This document shows, in pieces, positions 46,365 to 61,798 of a DNA stretch of 64,000 nucleotides; positions within the stretch are counted from its first letter, which is position 1, and the number at the start of each line of letters is the position of its first letter. Source of the stretch: Leptospira ainazelensis. GTDB taxonomy: Bacteria; Spirochaetota; Leptospiria; Leptospirales; Leptospiraceae. Below the pieces are notes generated by a model, which had not been told where the DNA came from, ran no database searches, and saw only the letters and a program-made list of their open reading frames with translations. The translations under genes were made by a program, and so were the position numbers. The stretch spans positions 186,001-250,000 of the forward strand of contig NZ_JAFFPT010000045.1 of NCBI RefSeq assembly GCF_016918785.1, in the 5' to 3' direction.

Positions 46365-46388
46365 TATATAGTGCATATACACTATATA
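46365..46388. promoter_or_regulatory. Near-perfect 24-bp palindrome before the thioesterase
   Basis: The core TAGTGCATATACACTA is flanked by TATA on both sides, with a single mismatched pair in the 24 bp. It starts 24 bp before the start codon. It matches the palindrome at 45217-45228. Confidence 0.65.
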
Positions 46389-46663
46389 AAGTCAATTCGA
46401 ATTTAATCTGAATTCTCGATCGGGATTTTTTTTGAAAACTTAGATCTCGGTTTTGTTTGTATAGAATGTAGTAAAAATTCTTCAGTTCCGAAAAATGATC
46501 CTAAGGACGGGGATGAAATCTATCATCGAGAGCTTCCGCTGTCCTTTTCAAAGATATTCGGATTCAGTCCTGGAATTTTCAAGTTTTTGATTTTTGAAAA
46601 CGGATTTAAGACGATCGATCCGTTTTTTTCGGAAAGCTACCCTTTTTTCCAGGAATTCTTAGA
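46389..46663. other. Intergenic region, no feature seen
   Basis: Between the thioesterase promoter and the VOC gene I see no gene, repeat or terminator. Short frames here are unsupported. With the operator and leader the gene-free stretch is 46341-46663. Confidence 0.4.
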
Positions 46664-47086
46664 TTACCATTCTCCCGTATTAGGCATCGAGAGCCAAGGT
46701 TCCTGCGGCGAAAGTGCGTGTCCTTTTTGAAGAAGTTCCACGGAGATCAGATCCGGTGAACGGATGAAGGCCATTCTTCCATCCCGAGGAGGGCGGTTGA
46801 TCGTGATCCCTCTCGCGGAAATCTTTTCGCAGGTTTCGTAGATATTTTCCACTTCGAAAGCGAGATGTCCGAAGTTTCTTCCGCTCGTATAAGGTTCTTT
46901 TTGACCCCAGTTGTAGGTCAGCTCGATTTCCGGCGCGTCGGGTTCCCCCGTTGATAAGAAGACGAGAGTGTATTTTCCTTCAGGATGTTCTTTCTTGCGC
47001 GAGACGACGAGTCCGAGAGTCATACAAAAAAAATCGAGAGCCTTTTCTAAATCTTGAACTCGAATCATTGTGTGAAGGTATTTCAT
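46664..47086 (-). CDS. VOC-family / glyoxalase I-like protein
   Basis: A two-module betaalphabetabetabeta protein of 140 residues. The metal-ligand positions of glyoxalase I are visible: [16 protein letters not shown] (His 5), EIELTYNW (Glu about 55), [13 protein letters not shown] (His about 73) and [11 protein letters not shown] (Glu about 118). The order and spacing match lactoylglutathione lyase (GloA), which isomerises the methylglyoxal-glutathione adduct. Leptospira's thiol cofactor may differ, so I leave the gene symbol out. It is a single gene with a large gap upstream. Confidence 0.85.
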   Translation of the reverse strand: MKYLHTMIRVQDLEKALDFFCMTLGLVVSRKKEHPEGKYTLVFLSTGEPDAPEIELTYNWGQKEPYTSGRNFGHLAFEVENIYETCEKISARGITINRPPRDGRMAFIRSPDLISVELLQKGHALSPQEPWLSMPNTGEW

Positions 47087-48050
47087 GTTTTCTCCAGTTA
47101 CAAAAATCGGATATAGGATAGAATAGACAATTCGTAAAAAAAGGAAATTTCTTTCCTATTTTGTTCGGGCTCCTCGAAGATTTGTGGGAGCTCTTACGTT
47201 GTTTTTTAAAAGGCGGATTCCTTTTTTTACAGAGGAAGACGTTTTGGGTGAGCGTTTTCGGGGTTCTTTTCTAAAAAAAGAGTGTCGCTTTTTTGGGCGA
47301 ATCCAGTACAAACCCCTGTTTTTTTGTAATCCAGGCGCCATTTTCTCGCGGTGTCGTATGAATTTTTATAGAATTTTGTCTTCTCTAATGGTTCTGAAGT
47401 AGAAAATCGGGCTTTGGTTTTTTAGAATTTGTAGGATCTCCTAAAAAATTTTCAACTTTTGAGACATAATCTTTTGAAGGGCGGAAGCGGCCATGTTTCG
47501 TTTTCACGAAATTTGCTCTTTTCTTAGATATAAGTCCTATTAATTGACTTCTTGTGTTAATTATCGCGACAAATTTTCCAAAAAATAAATGCCCAAAAAT
47601 AAGGCAACGTAGTTGGGAGGGGCAATTGTTTCAATTTTTCTTAAAAAAGGACTCTCGGAGACGAATTCGGATACAATTTCTTCAAGAGATTAAAAGAATT
47701 TTGAAAGAGTTGTTTATAAAATAAAAACGAATGCGCTTAAACAAAACATTCGTCTTTCGATTAAGCAAGAACTCTTCTTTTGTATTCATTGCATTCAAAC
47801 CTATAATAAACGTTGCAAATACTAAGCGATGGTTACATGCCTTGTGTTCTTTTGAGTCAGGCTTAAGTTGCGATGCTTAAATAAAATAGAATATTCTAAA
47901 AACTGAATGTTACGTCCGATCGTTTCTCTTTTTTTAATGAAAAAGGTGTGAGAATGTTTTTTTTGATTTATTTCTCAAAGAGCTTTTGTCTAACTGGTAA
48001 CGAAGATTCGTTCTTCAAAAAAATAAAAACTCATTCGAGGTTTCAATATC
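47087..48050. other. Long intergenic region upstream of a small secreted protein
   Basis: Nearly 1 kb without a credible gene. It has relatives of the dispersed palindrome at 47182-47197 (TGTGGGAGCTCTTACG) and 47430-47443 (TGTAGGATCTCCTA). The right part has a promoter-like sequence (47780-47807) and then about 240 nt of leader before the gene at 48051. A 72-codon frame at 47184-47402 is likely chance. No RNA gene is identified, but the length and AT-rich leader leave room for a small RNA. Confidence 0.45.
47780..47807 (+). promoter_or_regulatory. Candidate promoter for the small secreted protein
   Basis: TTGTAT (47780-47785), 16 bases, then a perfect TATAAT (47802-47807). Transcription would begin near 47814 and give a leader of about 240 nt. 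Confidence 0.4.
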
Positions 48051-48386
<336 letters not shown>

Positions 48387-48419
48387 TCTTTAGTTCAGTC
48401 TGTTTTTCTTAGGCTGGAT

Positions 48420-48449
48420 AAAAAAGGCGTCTTTAGAGACGCCTTTTTT
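48420..48449 (+). terminator. Strong intrinsic terminator
   Basis: GGCGTCT pairs perfectly with AGACGCC around TTAG, with A residues before and six T after. The A/T flanks mean it could act in both directions. It lies 34 bp after the stop. Confidence 0.92.
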
Positions 48450-48556
48450 ATTGTACTCAAAATGATTTAGAATGATTTCGGTCTTTGGGCCGGGTGGTCG
48501 GAGAGACCGCTGCAAGGATTGATTTCAATTTCCTCAATCGATCTATCTGAATTCCC

Positions 48557-48832
48557 TTAGTTCGTTTTTGGCTTTGTCAGAGTCGATTCTCTGTTTGGAT
48601 TTGCAAAACAGCTCAAGGAAAGCCCTTCCACAAGATAGCAGATCGCTTCCGGCGAAATACATTTGTGCCCGTCGTCATACGTTTGGCCGTTGATGATGAG
48701 CTCGATTTTTTGACAGACCATTTTTTCTTTTACTACCGTATTCGCTTCTTGCGCCCAAAAGCCGGCAGAAGGGATAGAAAGTAGCAGGAGGAGAATGGAT
48801 TTCTTAAGGGGATTATAGAGGTTCCGTTTCAT
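48557..48832 (-). CDS. Small secreted cysteine-containing protein
   Basis: A 91-residue protein with a signal peptide (KKSILLLLLSIPSAGFWA) and a short mature part of about 64 residues with four cysteines (VCQKIELIING, GHKCISPEAICYLVE and LSCFANP). The cysteines could form two disulphides in the periplasm. I do not recognise a family. It lies 41 bp before the GT-C gene end on the same strand, as viewed on the minus strand after that gene, and may share its transcript. Confidence 0.65.
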   Translation of the reverse strand: MKRNLYNPLKKSILLLLLSIPSAGFWAQEANTVVKEKMVCQKIELIINGQTYDDGHKCISPEAICYLVEGLSLSCFANPNRESTLTKPKTN

Positions 48833-48873
48833 AGAAGTTCTTCTTTTGTTGGGTTACTTTAGAATATTCGTTC

Positions 48874-50307
48874 TCATTTACTTTCTCTGTCAATCAAAGG
48901 TTTGAGACCATTCTCACTCTCTTTTTTGTTCCGGATCTGGGAGGCGCCAAAGGCAAGGAGAGGAAAAAGAAAGATTCCGATCCAGAGCCCGTTGATGGGG
49001 TTTTTCCAAGAATTTTCAAGGTCTGTCCAGGAGGGTAAATAGGGAAGAATCGATTCGGGAAAAAATCCGGGTCTCTTTTCCGGATCAGGCTGCATTACGT
49101 GATACAGAGAAGCGGTATGATCAAACCAGTATTTTCCGATCCAAAGCTGATATACGGCCGCAAGAATCAGGATTCCTTGTGAAATCGTCTTAGAATGGTT
49201 TTTAAGAAGAATCCACCCGCCGAGAAAAGGGATAAACCAGAGCGTTGCGGATCCCCATTGAAATCTTCCGGGCAATGCAAGGCATCCGTAAGAACAAGGA
49301 TGACCCGCATTTAAAAGCCATTGAATTCCTAAAGTAAGGAATAAAAGGATTCCGAATTTTCTTAGTTTCGGACTTTGGAAAAGATAAAACCAACCGATAC
49401 AACCCGGAATCCAGATCAAAGGGTTTTGAAAGAAAAGGCCTTGATTACGATCCATAAAGAGACCCAAGCCGACCGTCACCCAGTGTTCTATTCTGGAATC
49501 TAATCTTGGCGGCGCATTCTTAGCCGCAAAAAAGGAGCCTCTGATCGAATCATACCAGAGATCATTCCAATAGAATAGGCTAAGAATGAAGAGGGCCGTG
49601 ACGCCTAAGGATACGATTTTCGATTTGAATCCCCATTCTTTTTTGGATAGGAACCAGAGTAGAAGTGGAATCATCGCGGGCATATTCTTTACGTGGAGCC
49701 AAGCCAAAAAACCGAAACCGATTCCACATGCAAAAAGTAGAATATTCTGGAATTCTTTTTTTTTCGTGTGAGTTTCGAGATAGAGAAGAGAGGAGAAGAT
49801 AAAAATGAATAAAATTCCTGAGGGTAAATCGGGAAAAATTTGTCCGGCGACCATCGGAAAGGGAAGGCCGATCGAGTAGATAAGACTCAGCCACGCGGAT
49901 TCGCTTCGAGATCGATGGAACATTCTTCCAATATTGAAGAATATAAAAGGAAGAAGCCCGGTAAGAATCGCCAGAAGAATTCTCGCCCCTCCGATTCCTG
50001 AAAAAGCGTATCCGAATAGGACGAGCCAAGAAGTCCCGATCGGATGTACGCTGTATAATTTTCCGTTTTTCGGAATCGTATGATTCTCAACGTCGGTTGG
50101 ACCAAGGATCTTTTTTGTGATTGCGTCGTCTTCGTAATTATTTTTGAGGTCAACGTCCGCATCCCGGAGGATACTTTCCGCAATGATGAGATAGTGTGGT
50201 TCGTCACCCGTAATAGGAAGTTTTTTCTTTTTTTCCCAACTCAAAAGGGTCCCAATGTAATAGAGGCAGGGGAGGAATAGGAGGACGATCCAAAGATACT
50301 TTCGCAT
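48874..50307 (-). CDS. GT-C-type membrane glycosyltransferase-like protein
   Basis: A polytopic membrane protein of 477 residues with about ten hydrophobic helices. The first external loop (about 30-60) contains ITGDEPHYLIIAESIL, an Asp-Glu pair followed by H-Y as in lipid-phosphate-sugar-dependent GT-C enzymes (PMT/ArnT/GT39-like). Later loops include SYGCLALPGRFQWG (about 340) and a C-terminal loop with YHVMQPDPEKRPGFF. Such proteins transfer sugars from polyprenyl carriers on the outer face of the inner membrane. Donor and acceptor are unknown. It is not next to other glycan genes. Confidence 0.78.
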   Translation of the reverse strand: MRKYLWIVLLFLPCLYYIGTLLSWEKKKKLPITGDEPHYLIIAESILRDADVDLKNNYEDDAITKKILGPTDVENHTIPKNGKLYSVHPIGTSWLVLFGYAFSGIGGARILLAILTGLLPFIFFNIGRMFHRSRSESAWLSLIYSIGLPFPMVAGQIFPDLPSGILFIFIFSSLLYLETHTKKKEFQNILLFACGIGFGFLAWLHVKNMPAMIPLLLWFLSKKEWGFKSKIVSLGVTALFILSLFYWNDLWYDSIRGSFFAAKNAPPRLDSRIEHWVTVGLGLFMDRNQGLFFQNPLIWIPGCIGWFYLFQSPKLRKFGILLFLTLGIQWLLNAGHPCSYGCLALPGRFQWGSATLWFIPFLGGWILLKNHSKTISQGILILAAVYQLWIGKYWFDHTASLYHVMQPDPEKRPGFFPESILPYLPSWTDLENSWKNPINGLWIGIFLFPLLAFGASQIRNKKESENGLKPLIDRESK

Positions 50308-50514
50308 CTTTTAAAAGTTTATGAAAATGCGGATTTGTCAATCAGGATGTTTTTGGCGTTTTACCGCCTTGCACCGACGAGGTTCGATCGTAAGAAAGAA
50401 AACATTCCGATTTTAGTTAAACTTTGAAAGGGAAGGTAAGTAAAAAAATCTGTTGGTTTCCATTTTTTCTGAAGAATTCTGCCTGCGTGAAAATTTCTAA
50501 GAACCGTTAAGGTA

Positions 50515-51060
50515 ATGGAACAAATATTTTTAAGTCCGGATGAGAAGATTGAATCTCTTCTTGCTGAAAGAAAAGAGAAAGTTGTGACTCTTTTGATTCC
50601 TGAAAATTACTTCGATCGTCTGTCTGTAGAAGAACAGAGAAGGCTTCCGAAAAAACTTCCTTTTCTTTTGAGGAGATACTCAAAGTTGATGACTTCCAGA
50701 AGTCGTCTAAATTCCAAAGCGGATTCAATTCTTTATCAAAGTCCGGGAAAAATGAAAAAAATGAATTTCCGCGTGAATACCGGTTATTGGTCGATGTTGG
50801 GGGTTTTGGCTCAAGCTCATGGGGTCTCTCGATGTTTTCTTTTTAATTTTCTTTTGTCTTTGGAAGACGCTGAAGTGGGAGATTCTATCGTGGAAGTTTT
50901 AAATGCGGGAGTTCCTACCTTTCATGACGTTTACAGATATATCTGGCACCTAGATCTAATCCAAAACACGATCACCCGGACCTTAGAATTCGACCCAAAC
51001 CCGATAAGTCCCTTTTTCGATATGAGTTTTCCCTGGGCTCGTAAAATTCTAATCTCCTAA
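50515..51060 (+). CDS. DUF1564 family protein (ribbon-helix-helix-like)
   Basis: DUF1564 is a family found in many copies in Leptospira. The 181-residue protein has an N-terminal part with LAERKEKVVTLLIPENYFDRL and RLPKKLPFLLRRY. The central segment KKMNFRVNTGYW, then SMLGVLAQAHGVSRCFLFNF (about 82-113), follows the strand-helix-helix pattern of Arc/MetJ-type DNA-binding proteins. The C-terminal third (about 120-181) is specific to the family. A DNA-binding role is plausible but is inference. The start ATG at 50515 has TAAGGT close to it. It is alone between the GT-C gene and the WYL gene. Confidence 0.82.
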   Translation: MEQIFLSPDEKIESLLAERKEKVVTLLIPENYFDRLSVEEQRRLPKKLPFLLRRYSKLMTSRSRLNSKADSILYQSPGKMKKMNFRVNTGYWSMLGVLAQAHGVSRCFLFNFLLSLEDAEVGDSIVEVLNAGVPTFHDVYRYIWHLDLIQNTITRTLEFDPNPISPFFDMSFPWARKILIS

Positions 51061-51337
51061 AGATCTGACACAAAATCTAAAAAGCACTGAAAGCCCCTTA
51101 GCTCTTTTCAGGGAGGGACTTTTTATACCCAAAGCGAGAATTCTAAAATTCCCTTTTTTACAAGGGAAAAAACGGAAGAAACTTCATTCATTTTCAAAGT
51201 CTCATTCTTAATCTTCGAGCGACGACACCATTCCGGATTTCAAAATTGCAACTCACATCCATCAAACCAAATAGGTAAGAATTTTCACATTTCCAGTTTA
51301 CAAGAAAACCCCGCGAATTTAGCCTTGAGGACATTCC

Positions 51338-52282
51338 ATGAATCCAAGTACGGTCCGTCTCAATTTCAAACTGAATCTCATTCGTCATCTCCGAGATGGA
51401 AAACGAATGACTCTGGAAGAACTTTCTAACGTAACCGGAGTGACCAATCAAAAAGATCTCAAAGAGCAACTTGGAGAATTATTTTTCCTCGGAGCGACTC
51501 CTCACGTAGCCGATCTGATACAAGTGGATTACGATTCCGAAACGGATACGTTCGGATTGATTCTCCCTTTTCGATTCGATTCCAGTTTAAGGTTGAGCAT
51601 TCGAGAATGGCTTACGCTTCGAAATATTTTGGAAGAAACATCGGAATCAAACTTTGATTCGCATACGAGCGCAGTTTCCAAAAAAATTCTTCAAAAAATA
51701 ATTTCCATTCTTCCGATTACGGGACAGAACGCACTTACCTCTTATAAGAATACGATTCAAGAAGCGATTCGAAACGGAAAAACCCTGATCTTAGAATATC
51801 AATCTCGAAGCGATGAAAAATCTCTCCAAAGAAGGATCGATCCTTGGTTCCTCTTTCATTCTCTCGAAGACTATCTCTTGGGATATTGCCACGAAAGAAA
51901 AGCGGCTCGTAATTTTAGATTGGACCATATTCTTTCCCTAAAGACCGGGAGCGATCCGATCACACAACCGTCCGGGCAGACAAAGTTGAAATACATCCAA
52001 GAGTTTGAACGATTTCGTAAGAATCGGGAAAATTCTTCCGGAATCGCCGAAATCTGGCACACGAAGGAAATTTTCTATAATCTCGATCGTAAGCTGGGTC
52101 TTGAAAGAACGAGCGAAACCAGGACTCTCGAGAATGTCGTTTATCATTTGTCCAAAGCAAAGATCCGGGAAGAATCCTGGTTTTTAGAAACGATTCTTCC
52201 ATTTGGAAAAAACGTGATTCTCAAAAGCCCCCCATCCATTGTAAAAAGAGCGATCGGCGAGATCGAAATGATGCTACGTTAG
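51338..52282 (+). CDS. WYL-domain transcriptional regulator
   Basis: A 314-residue protein of the PafC-like type: N-terminal helical region with MTLEELSNVTGVTNQKDLKEQL (about 27-48), then a WYL domain (about 145-200) with LILEYQSRSDEKSLQRRIDPWFLFHSLEDYLLGYC and FRLDHI, and a C-terminal extension (about 220-314). The first part looks like a weakly conserved winged helix. It is just upstream (11-bp gap) of ispE on the same strand, so it may be co-transcribed with housekeeping genes. Targets are unknown. Confidence 0.82.
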   Translation: MNPSTVRLNFKLNLIRHLRDGKRMTLEELSNVTGVTNQKDLKEQLGELFFLGATPHVADLIQVDYDSETDTFGLILPFRFDSSLRLSIREWLTLRNILEETSESNFDSHTSAVSKKILQKIISILPITGQNALTSYKNTIQEAIRNGKTLILEYQSRSDEKSLQRRIDPWFLFHSLEDYLLGYCHERKAARNFRLDHILSLKTGSDPITQPSGQTKLKYIQEFERFRKNRENSSGIAEIWHTKEIFYNLDRKLGLERTSETRTLENVVYHLSKAKIREESWFLETILPFGKNVILKSPPSIVKRAIGEIEMMLR

Positions 52283-52293
52283 GAGGAATCGAT

Positions 52294-53267
<974 letters not shown>

Positions 53268-53291
53268 ATTGTATTACTGACATTGATTAAC

Positions 53292-54997
<1,706 letters not shown>

Positions 54998-55001
54998 AAA
55001 A

Positions 55002-55637
<636 letters not shown>

Positions 55638-55669
55638 TACGGAACTGATTCGGGTCTAACCTGAAAGAT

Positions 55670-56260
<591 letters not shown>

Positions 56261-56479
56261 CCTTCGGACAGAACCTTGCAGCTTGATTTTTTTGGTAAAG
56301 AGGATCAAATTTTTCAAGGCGCTGTAAAAATTTCTGTCCGAATTTCATTCCAACCGTTTTCCTTTTGGCGGTTTCGCTCAATTCTTCCTTGCCTTTTTGA
56401 AGAAACGTGAAATTCTAACAGAAGGAACCTCTTGCCTGTTTAATGTATCTCACAGGCGTCTAAGTTACAGGAGAACTCC

Positions 56480-58443
<1,964 letters not shown>

Positions 58444-58447
<4 letters not shown>

Positions 58448-58914
58448 ATCACTGGTTATTTAAAACAGAACCCGACGTTTTTTCGATCGATGATCTATAC
58501 AATTCTCCTTCCCATATCGCTCCTTGGGAAGGGGTAAGAAATTATCAGGCTCGCAATTTCTTGCGTGACAGTATTAAAAAAGGGGATCTAATTCTCTTCT
58601 ACCATAGCCAGGCTAAACCCCTTTCCATTGTTGGGATAGCCGAAGTAGCAAAACAAGGTTATCCGGATCATTTCGCATTTGATCCTTCTCATAAATACTT
58701 CGATCCGAAAAGTAAGGCTGAGAATCCGACTTGGTACATGGTAGACGTAAAATTTAAAAAAAGATTCCCTGAACCTGTCACGATGGAAGAAATGAAAAAG
58801 CACAAACAACTTAAGAATATGGTGCTTCTACAGAAAGGTTCCCGCCTTTCTATTCAGCCAGTTTCTCCCGCGGAGTTTCAGTTTATTCTGGGACTTGCGG
58901 GTGTGAAACTTTGA
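58444..58914 (+). CDS. EVE-domain protein
   Basis: A single EVE domain of 156 residues (PUA-like fold; homologue of eukaryotic thymocyte nuclear protein 1). Diagnostic sequence: [56 protein letters not shown], then [25 protein letters not shown] domains bind modified bases in some restriction-like systems, but this short bacterial form is widespread and usually unlinked to defence. It overlaps ftsH by 4 bp and the next phosphatase starts in its last codons, so all three are co-expressed. Confidence 0.9.
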
Positions 58915-60971
58915 AATTTAAAGTCCTCCCGTTTCTTTTTCTATTTCTGATCGGTACCGTTTCGGTTTTTTCCGATCCGATTTCAGTATCGGAGAATCAA
59001 ACCTCTCCGCAACAATCCGCATTCTCACTTACCGAAAGAATGAAAGGAGAATTTTTAGGGAAGACTCTTCAAGTATTAGAAGATCCTAATGGACAAATTC
59101 GAATCGAAAATTTCTCCAATCCGAACTTCCACCCTGAGTGGAAGGATTTCGGAAAAGACAGTCTTTCCAAAGGATATACTCGATCTACGTTTTGGATTCG
59201 TTCCAAGATTCATTTTGAAAAGATCGGCCACGGTTTTCAACCTTGGTTTTTAGAATTGGCAAATCCCGCTTCCGAAGAATTCGTTCTCTATAAAAAACTT
59301 TCTCAGTTTCCGATCCGCTATCAGGAGATCAAAAGGGATCAGAGTATCGAATATTTTCATCCGGTTTATCGTTTGGTTACTCAATACGGTAACACTGAAG
59401 AATATTTGATCAAGGTTTCTACGAGAAGATCCTTGATTCTGAACCTAAAGGCGTGGAGCGTTTACGAATTCCTCACAAACGTTCAAGTCCAGAATATTCT
59501 GTTCGGATTATTTTTCGGGGCCTTGCTCGTGATGCTCGTCTACAACGGATTTGTCCTTTTTACGGTCAAAGAAGCGGGTTATCTTTTTTACGTTCTTTAT
59601 CTTTTGTTTTTCGGTTTGTGGCAGTTGTCCGTGACCGGAGTCGGGAACCAATATCTCTACACTTCTGCTCTCAAAACTTGGAACGACCTTCTGGTTCCGT
59701 TCGCCTATCTTGCGATCGTCTTTTCCATCCAGTTTACGAGATCCTTTCTTCATACTGGTAGAACGATGAAGATAATGGATTATATTCTTGTTTTATTCAT
59801 GATCCCGGGAATTGCGGGAATTCTTCTTTCCTTCTTTCCTATGTTTTACTTTTGGAATATGCAGGCTCTTACCTTGTTTCCGATTTTTACTTCCGTCGTA
59901 GTGATCTACGCGGGAATCGATCGTTATCGTCAAGGATACAGACCCGCAAGATTCTTTCTTCTTGCTTGGTCGGTTCTGGTGGTTTTTATTTTGATCACCG
60001 TCCTCAGAAACTTATCGGTGTTGCCGAGTAATTTGTTTACCAACTGGGGTTCCTTGATCGGTTCTCTTTTGGAAATGACTCTTCTTTCTTTCGCATTGGC
60101 GGATCGTTTTAAATCCCTCCAAGCAGAGAGTTTGCAAACAAGTATCGACGCGTATGAGAATCAGATCAAACTATCCGAGATCGAACAGGAGCTGAAGATC
60201 GCAAGAGAACTCCAAGAATCCATTCTTCCGGATAAACTTCCGAAGGTGGAAGGAATCGAACTTTCCGTAAAGATGGAATGTGCGAGTTCGGTCGGCGGGG
60301 ACTTCTACGATTTTCACGATTATGGAGACGGCCGTCTCGGTGTTTTTATCAGCGACGTTTCCGGTCATGGGATTCCGGCGGCGATCATCGCCTCGATGGT
60401 GAAACTCGCGTTTTCCATCGAAGTTAGAAAGGCTGTGGAACCCGCCGATCTTTTGAAGAACGTGAACCGCGCTTTGATGGGTAAATACGGTAAACATTTT
60501 ATCACCGCAGCGTATTTGATCCTAGATATTCATAAGGGAATCATAACGTATTCGAACGCGGGGCATCCTCCGATTGCGATTCTCAACCACGCCAAGGGAG
60601 AATTTAGAGAAATTTTTCTTCCGGGTTGGATCATGGGAATCGACGGAAATCTGAAGAACGGCCAACTGATTATTCCGATCAAAAAAGAGGATCGGATTAT
60701 CATGTTCACGGACGGTGTTACGGAAGCGCGAAATCAATACGGGCAGATGTTCGGTTATCAAAAGTTTTACGAATTCTTAAAAACGAATTCCGCGATCCAA
60801 GGAAAAATTTTAAACCAACTTGTTTTTGATAAGGTGAAATCCTGGTCCGGACGCGGCGATCAATTCGAAGACGACATTACTCTGCTGATCTTGGACTTAA
60901 ACGGGAAGTTTGAAAAGGAAGAAGAAACTGCCTCCTCCTTTTTTCAAGAAAGCTCTCGAACCGGATCTTGA
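58911..60971 (+). CDS. 7TMR-DISM / SpoIIE-type PP2C phosphatase
   Basis: Third sensor phosphatase of the window (686 residues). It has a signal peptide (LPFLFLFLIGTVSVFS), a periplasmic 7TMR-DISMED2-type domain (about 45-180), seven membrane helices (about 190-395), a short coiled coil (about 400-440, with ELKIARELQESILP marking its end) and a canonical SpoIIE domain: VGGDFYDF, FISDVSGHGIPAAI, SNAGHPPIAI, FTDGVTEAR and DDITLLIL. Start is TTG 58911, which overlaps the EVE stop (TTGA). The gene is in the ftsH operon, an unusual place for a signalling protein. Its target STAS protein is unknown. Confidence 0.92.
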   Translation: MKFKVLPFLFLFLIGTVSVFSDPISVSENQTSPQQSAFSLTERMKGEFLGKTLQVLEDPNGQIRIENFSNPNFHPEWKDFGKDSLSKGYTRSTFWIRSKIHFEKIGHGFQPWFLELANPASEEFVLYKKLSQFPIRYQEIKRDQSIEYFHPVYRLVTQYGNTEEYLIKVSTRRSLILNLKAWSVYEFLTNVQVQNILFGLFFGALLVMLVYNGFVLFTVKEAGYLFYVLYLLFFGLWQLSVTGVGNQYLYTSALKTWNDLLVPFAYLAIVFSIQFTRSFLHTGRTMKIMDYILVLFMIPGIAGILLSFFPMFYFWNMQALTLFPIFTSVVVIYAGIDRYRQGYRPARFFLLAWSVLVVFILITVLRNLSVLPSNLFTNWGSLIGSLLEMTLLSFALADRFKSLQAESLQTSIDAYENQIKLSEIEQELKIARELQESILPDKLPKVEGIELSVKMECASSVGGDFYDFHDYGDGRLGVFISDVSGHGIPAAIIASMVKLAFSIEVRKAVEPADLLKNVNRALMGKYGKHFITAAYLILDIHKGIITYSNAGHPPIAILNHAKGEFREIFLPGWIMGIDGNLKNGQLIIPIKKEDRIIMFTDGVTEARNQYGQMFGYQKFYEFLKTNSAIQGKILNQLVFDKVKSWSGRGDQFEDDITLLILDLNGKFEKEEETASSFFQESSRTGS

Positions 60972-61058
60972 CCCGTTCGAAAATCGAAAAACGTCCGGAA
61001 CGGGATTTGGATCGGAGTTTCTTCCGGAAGTTTTCCTTTGAAAATTCGGCTGGATCGT

Positions 61059-61442
61059 TTATTTTTTGAGTTCTTTTAGATATTGGATCAGTTCCGGAGA
61101 AACCTGAATCGGTCTCTTACGGTAAGTCTTCTTGTATTCTTTTTTAAATTCTTTGTGACAGGTTTTGCAGGATTGTTCGTAGTCTTTTGTCTTAAGAGCT
61201 TCTTGGGAGATTTCGGTCCACTTTGCCTTTTGTTCGTCCAGAGCGAAGTTCGGAAGTTCGGCCAAAATCTTTTCTATGTATTCCGGTTTTCCTTTTTTAG
61301 CGGCTTTGACCGCGAGTTTCGGATAATCTTCCATAAAGTCGTGGACCGTTGTTTCGATTTTACGTTCCGGTTGTGCGTTCAAGGAGAACGTAAGTAGCGC
61401 GGCTAACGCAAATAGTGAAAGAAGGGCTTTCGTTTGTTTCAT
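61059..61442 (-). CDS. Periplasmic cytochrome c-like protein
   Basis: A 127-residue exported protein. Signal peptide KALLSLFALAALLTFSLNA is followed by a helical mature part with one haem-attachment motif CKTCH at about residue 90-95 in the C-terminal third (YEQSCKTCHKEFKKEYKK). That position resembles cytochrome c' / class II c-type proteins, where the CxxCH lies near the end. It has an unusual number of Lys in the last part. It would be periplasmic or membrane-attached. The electron partner is unknown. It is convergent with the SpoIIE phosphatase gene and followed upstream by repeat DNA. Confidence 0.8.
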   Translation of the reverse strand: MKQTKALLSLFALAALLTFSLNAQPERKIETTVHDFMEDYPKLAVKAAKKGKPEYIEKILAELPNFALDEQKAKWTEISQEALKTKDYEQSCKTCHKEFKKEYKKTYRKRPIQVSPELIQYLKELKK

Positions 61443-61590
61443 TTAGGAATCCTTAAGTAGCGTCCTCTTGATGGATTTTATCGTATAAAATTCCATCCAC
61501 AAGTAAGACAAGTTTTTGGGATTCAGGTTCCCCCTTTTTGTAAATTCTGTCAATCTAGTAGGGAAGCCGGACTCAATCCTTTTTCTTTTT

Positions 61591-61794
61591 GCAGGAGATC
61601 CTACTTTTTTGAACTTAAGAAAAGCTCAGAGTAAAACGCAGGAGATCCTACTTTTTTGAACTTAAGAAAAGCTCTAGATAAAACGCAGGAGATCCTACTT
61701 TTTGAACTTAGGAAAAGCTTAGATTAAAACGCAGGAGATCCTACTTTTTGAACTTAGGAAAAGCTTAGATTAAAACGCAGGAGATCCTACTTTT
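61591..61794. repeat. Tandem array, 46-47 bp period, five units
   Basis: Units start with GCAGGAGATCCTAC at 61591, 61638, 61685, 61731 and 61777 and continue with TTTTTTGAACTTAAGAAAAG, ending before the next unit with a short CT/AG-rich and AAAAC sequence. The last unit is cut off after the palindrome. Spacings are 47, 47, 46, 46. The palindromic head is of the same type as the dispersed motif. Confidence 0.9.
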
Positions 61795-61798
61795 CCCC

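Noticed and set aside
47184..47402. 72-codon frame as a gene
   Set aside because: No ribosome-binding site or family resemblance; it starts in a copy of the dispersed palindrome and has a basic/aromatic composition typical of chance translation.
51150..51169. Terminator-like hairpin TTCCCTT / AAGGGAA before the WYL gene
   Set aside because: Only 7 mostly AT pairs in a run of A and T; weak and not clearly placed at the end of the DUF1564 transcript.
61591..61794. Possible CRISPR array
   Set aside because: The period of 46-47 bp and five repeats look CRISPR-like, but the whole unit is conserved, with no unique spacers, and no cas gene is present. It is a simple tandem repeat.
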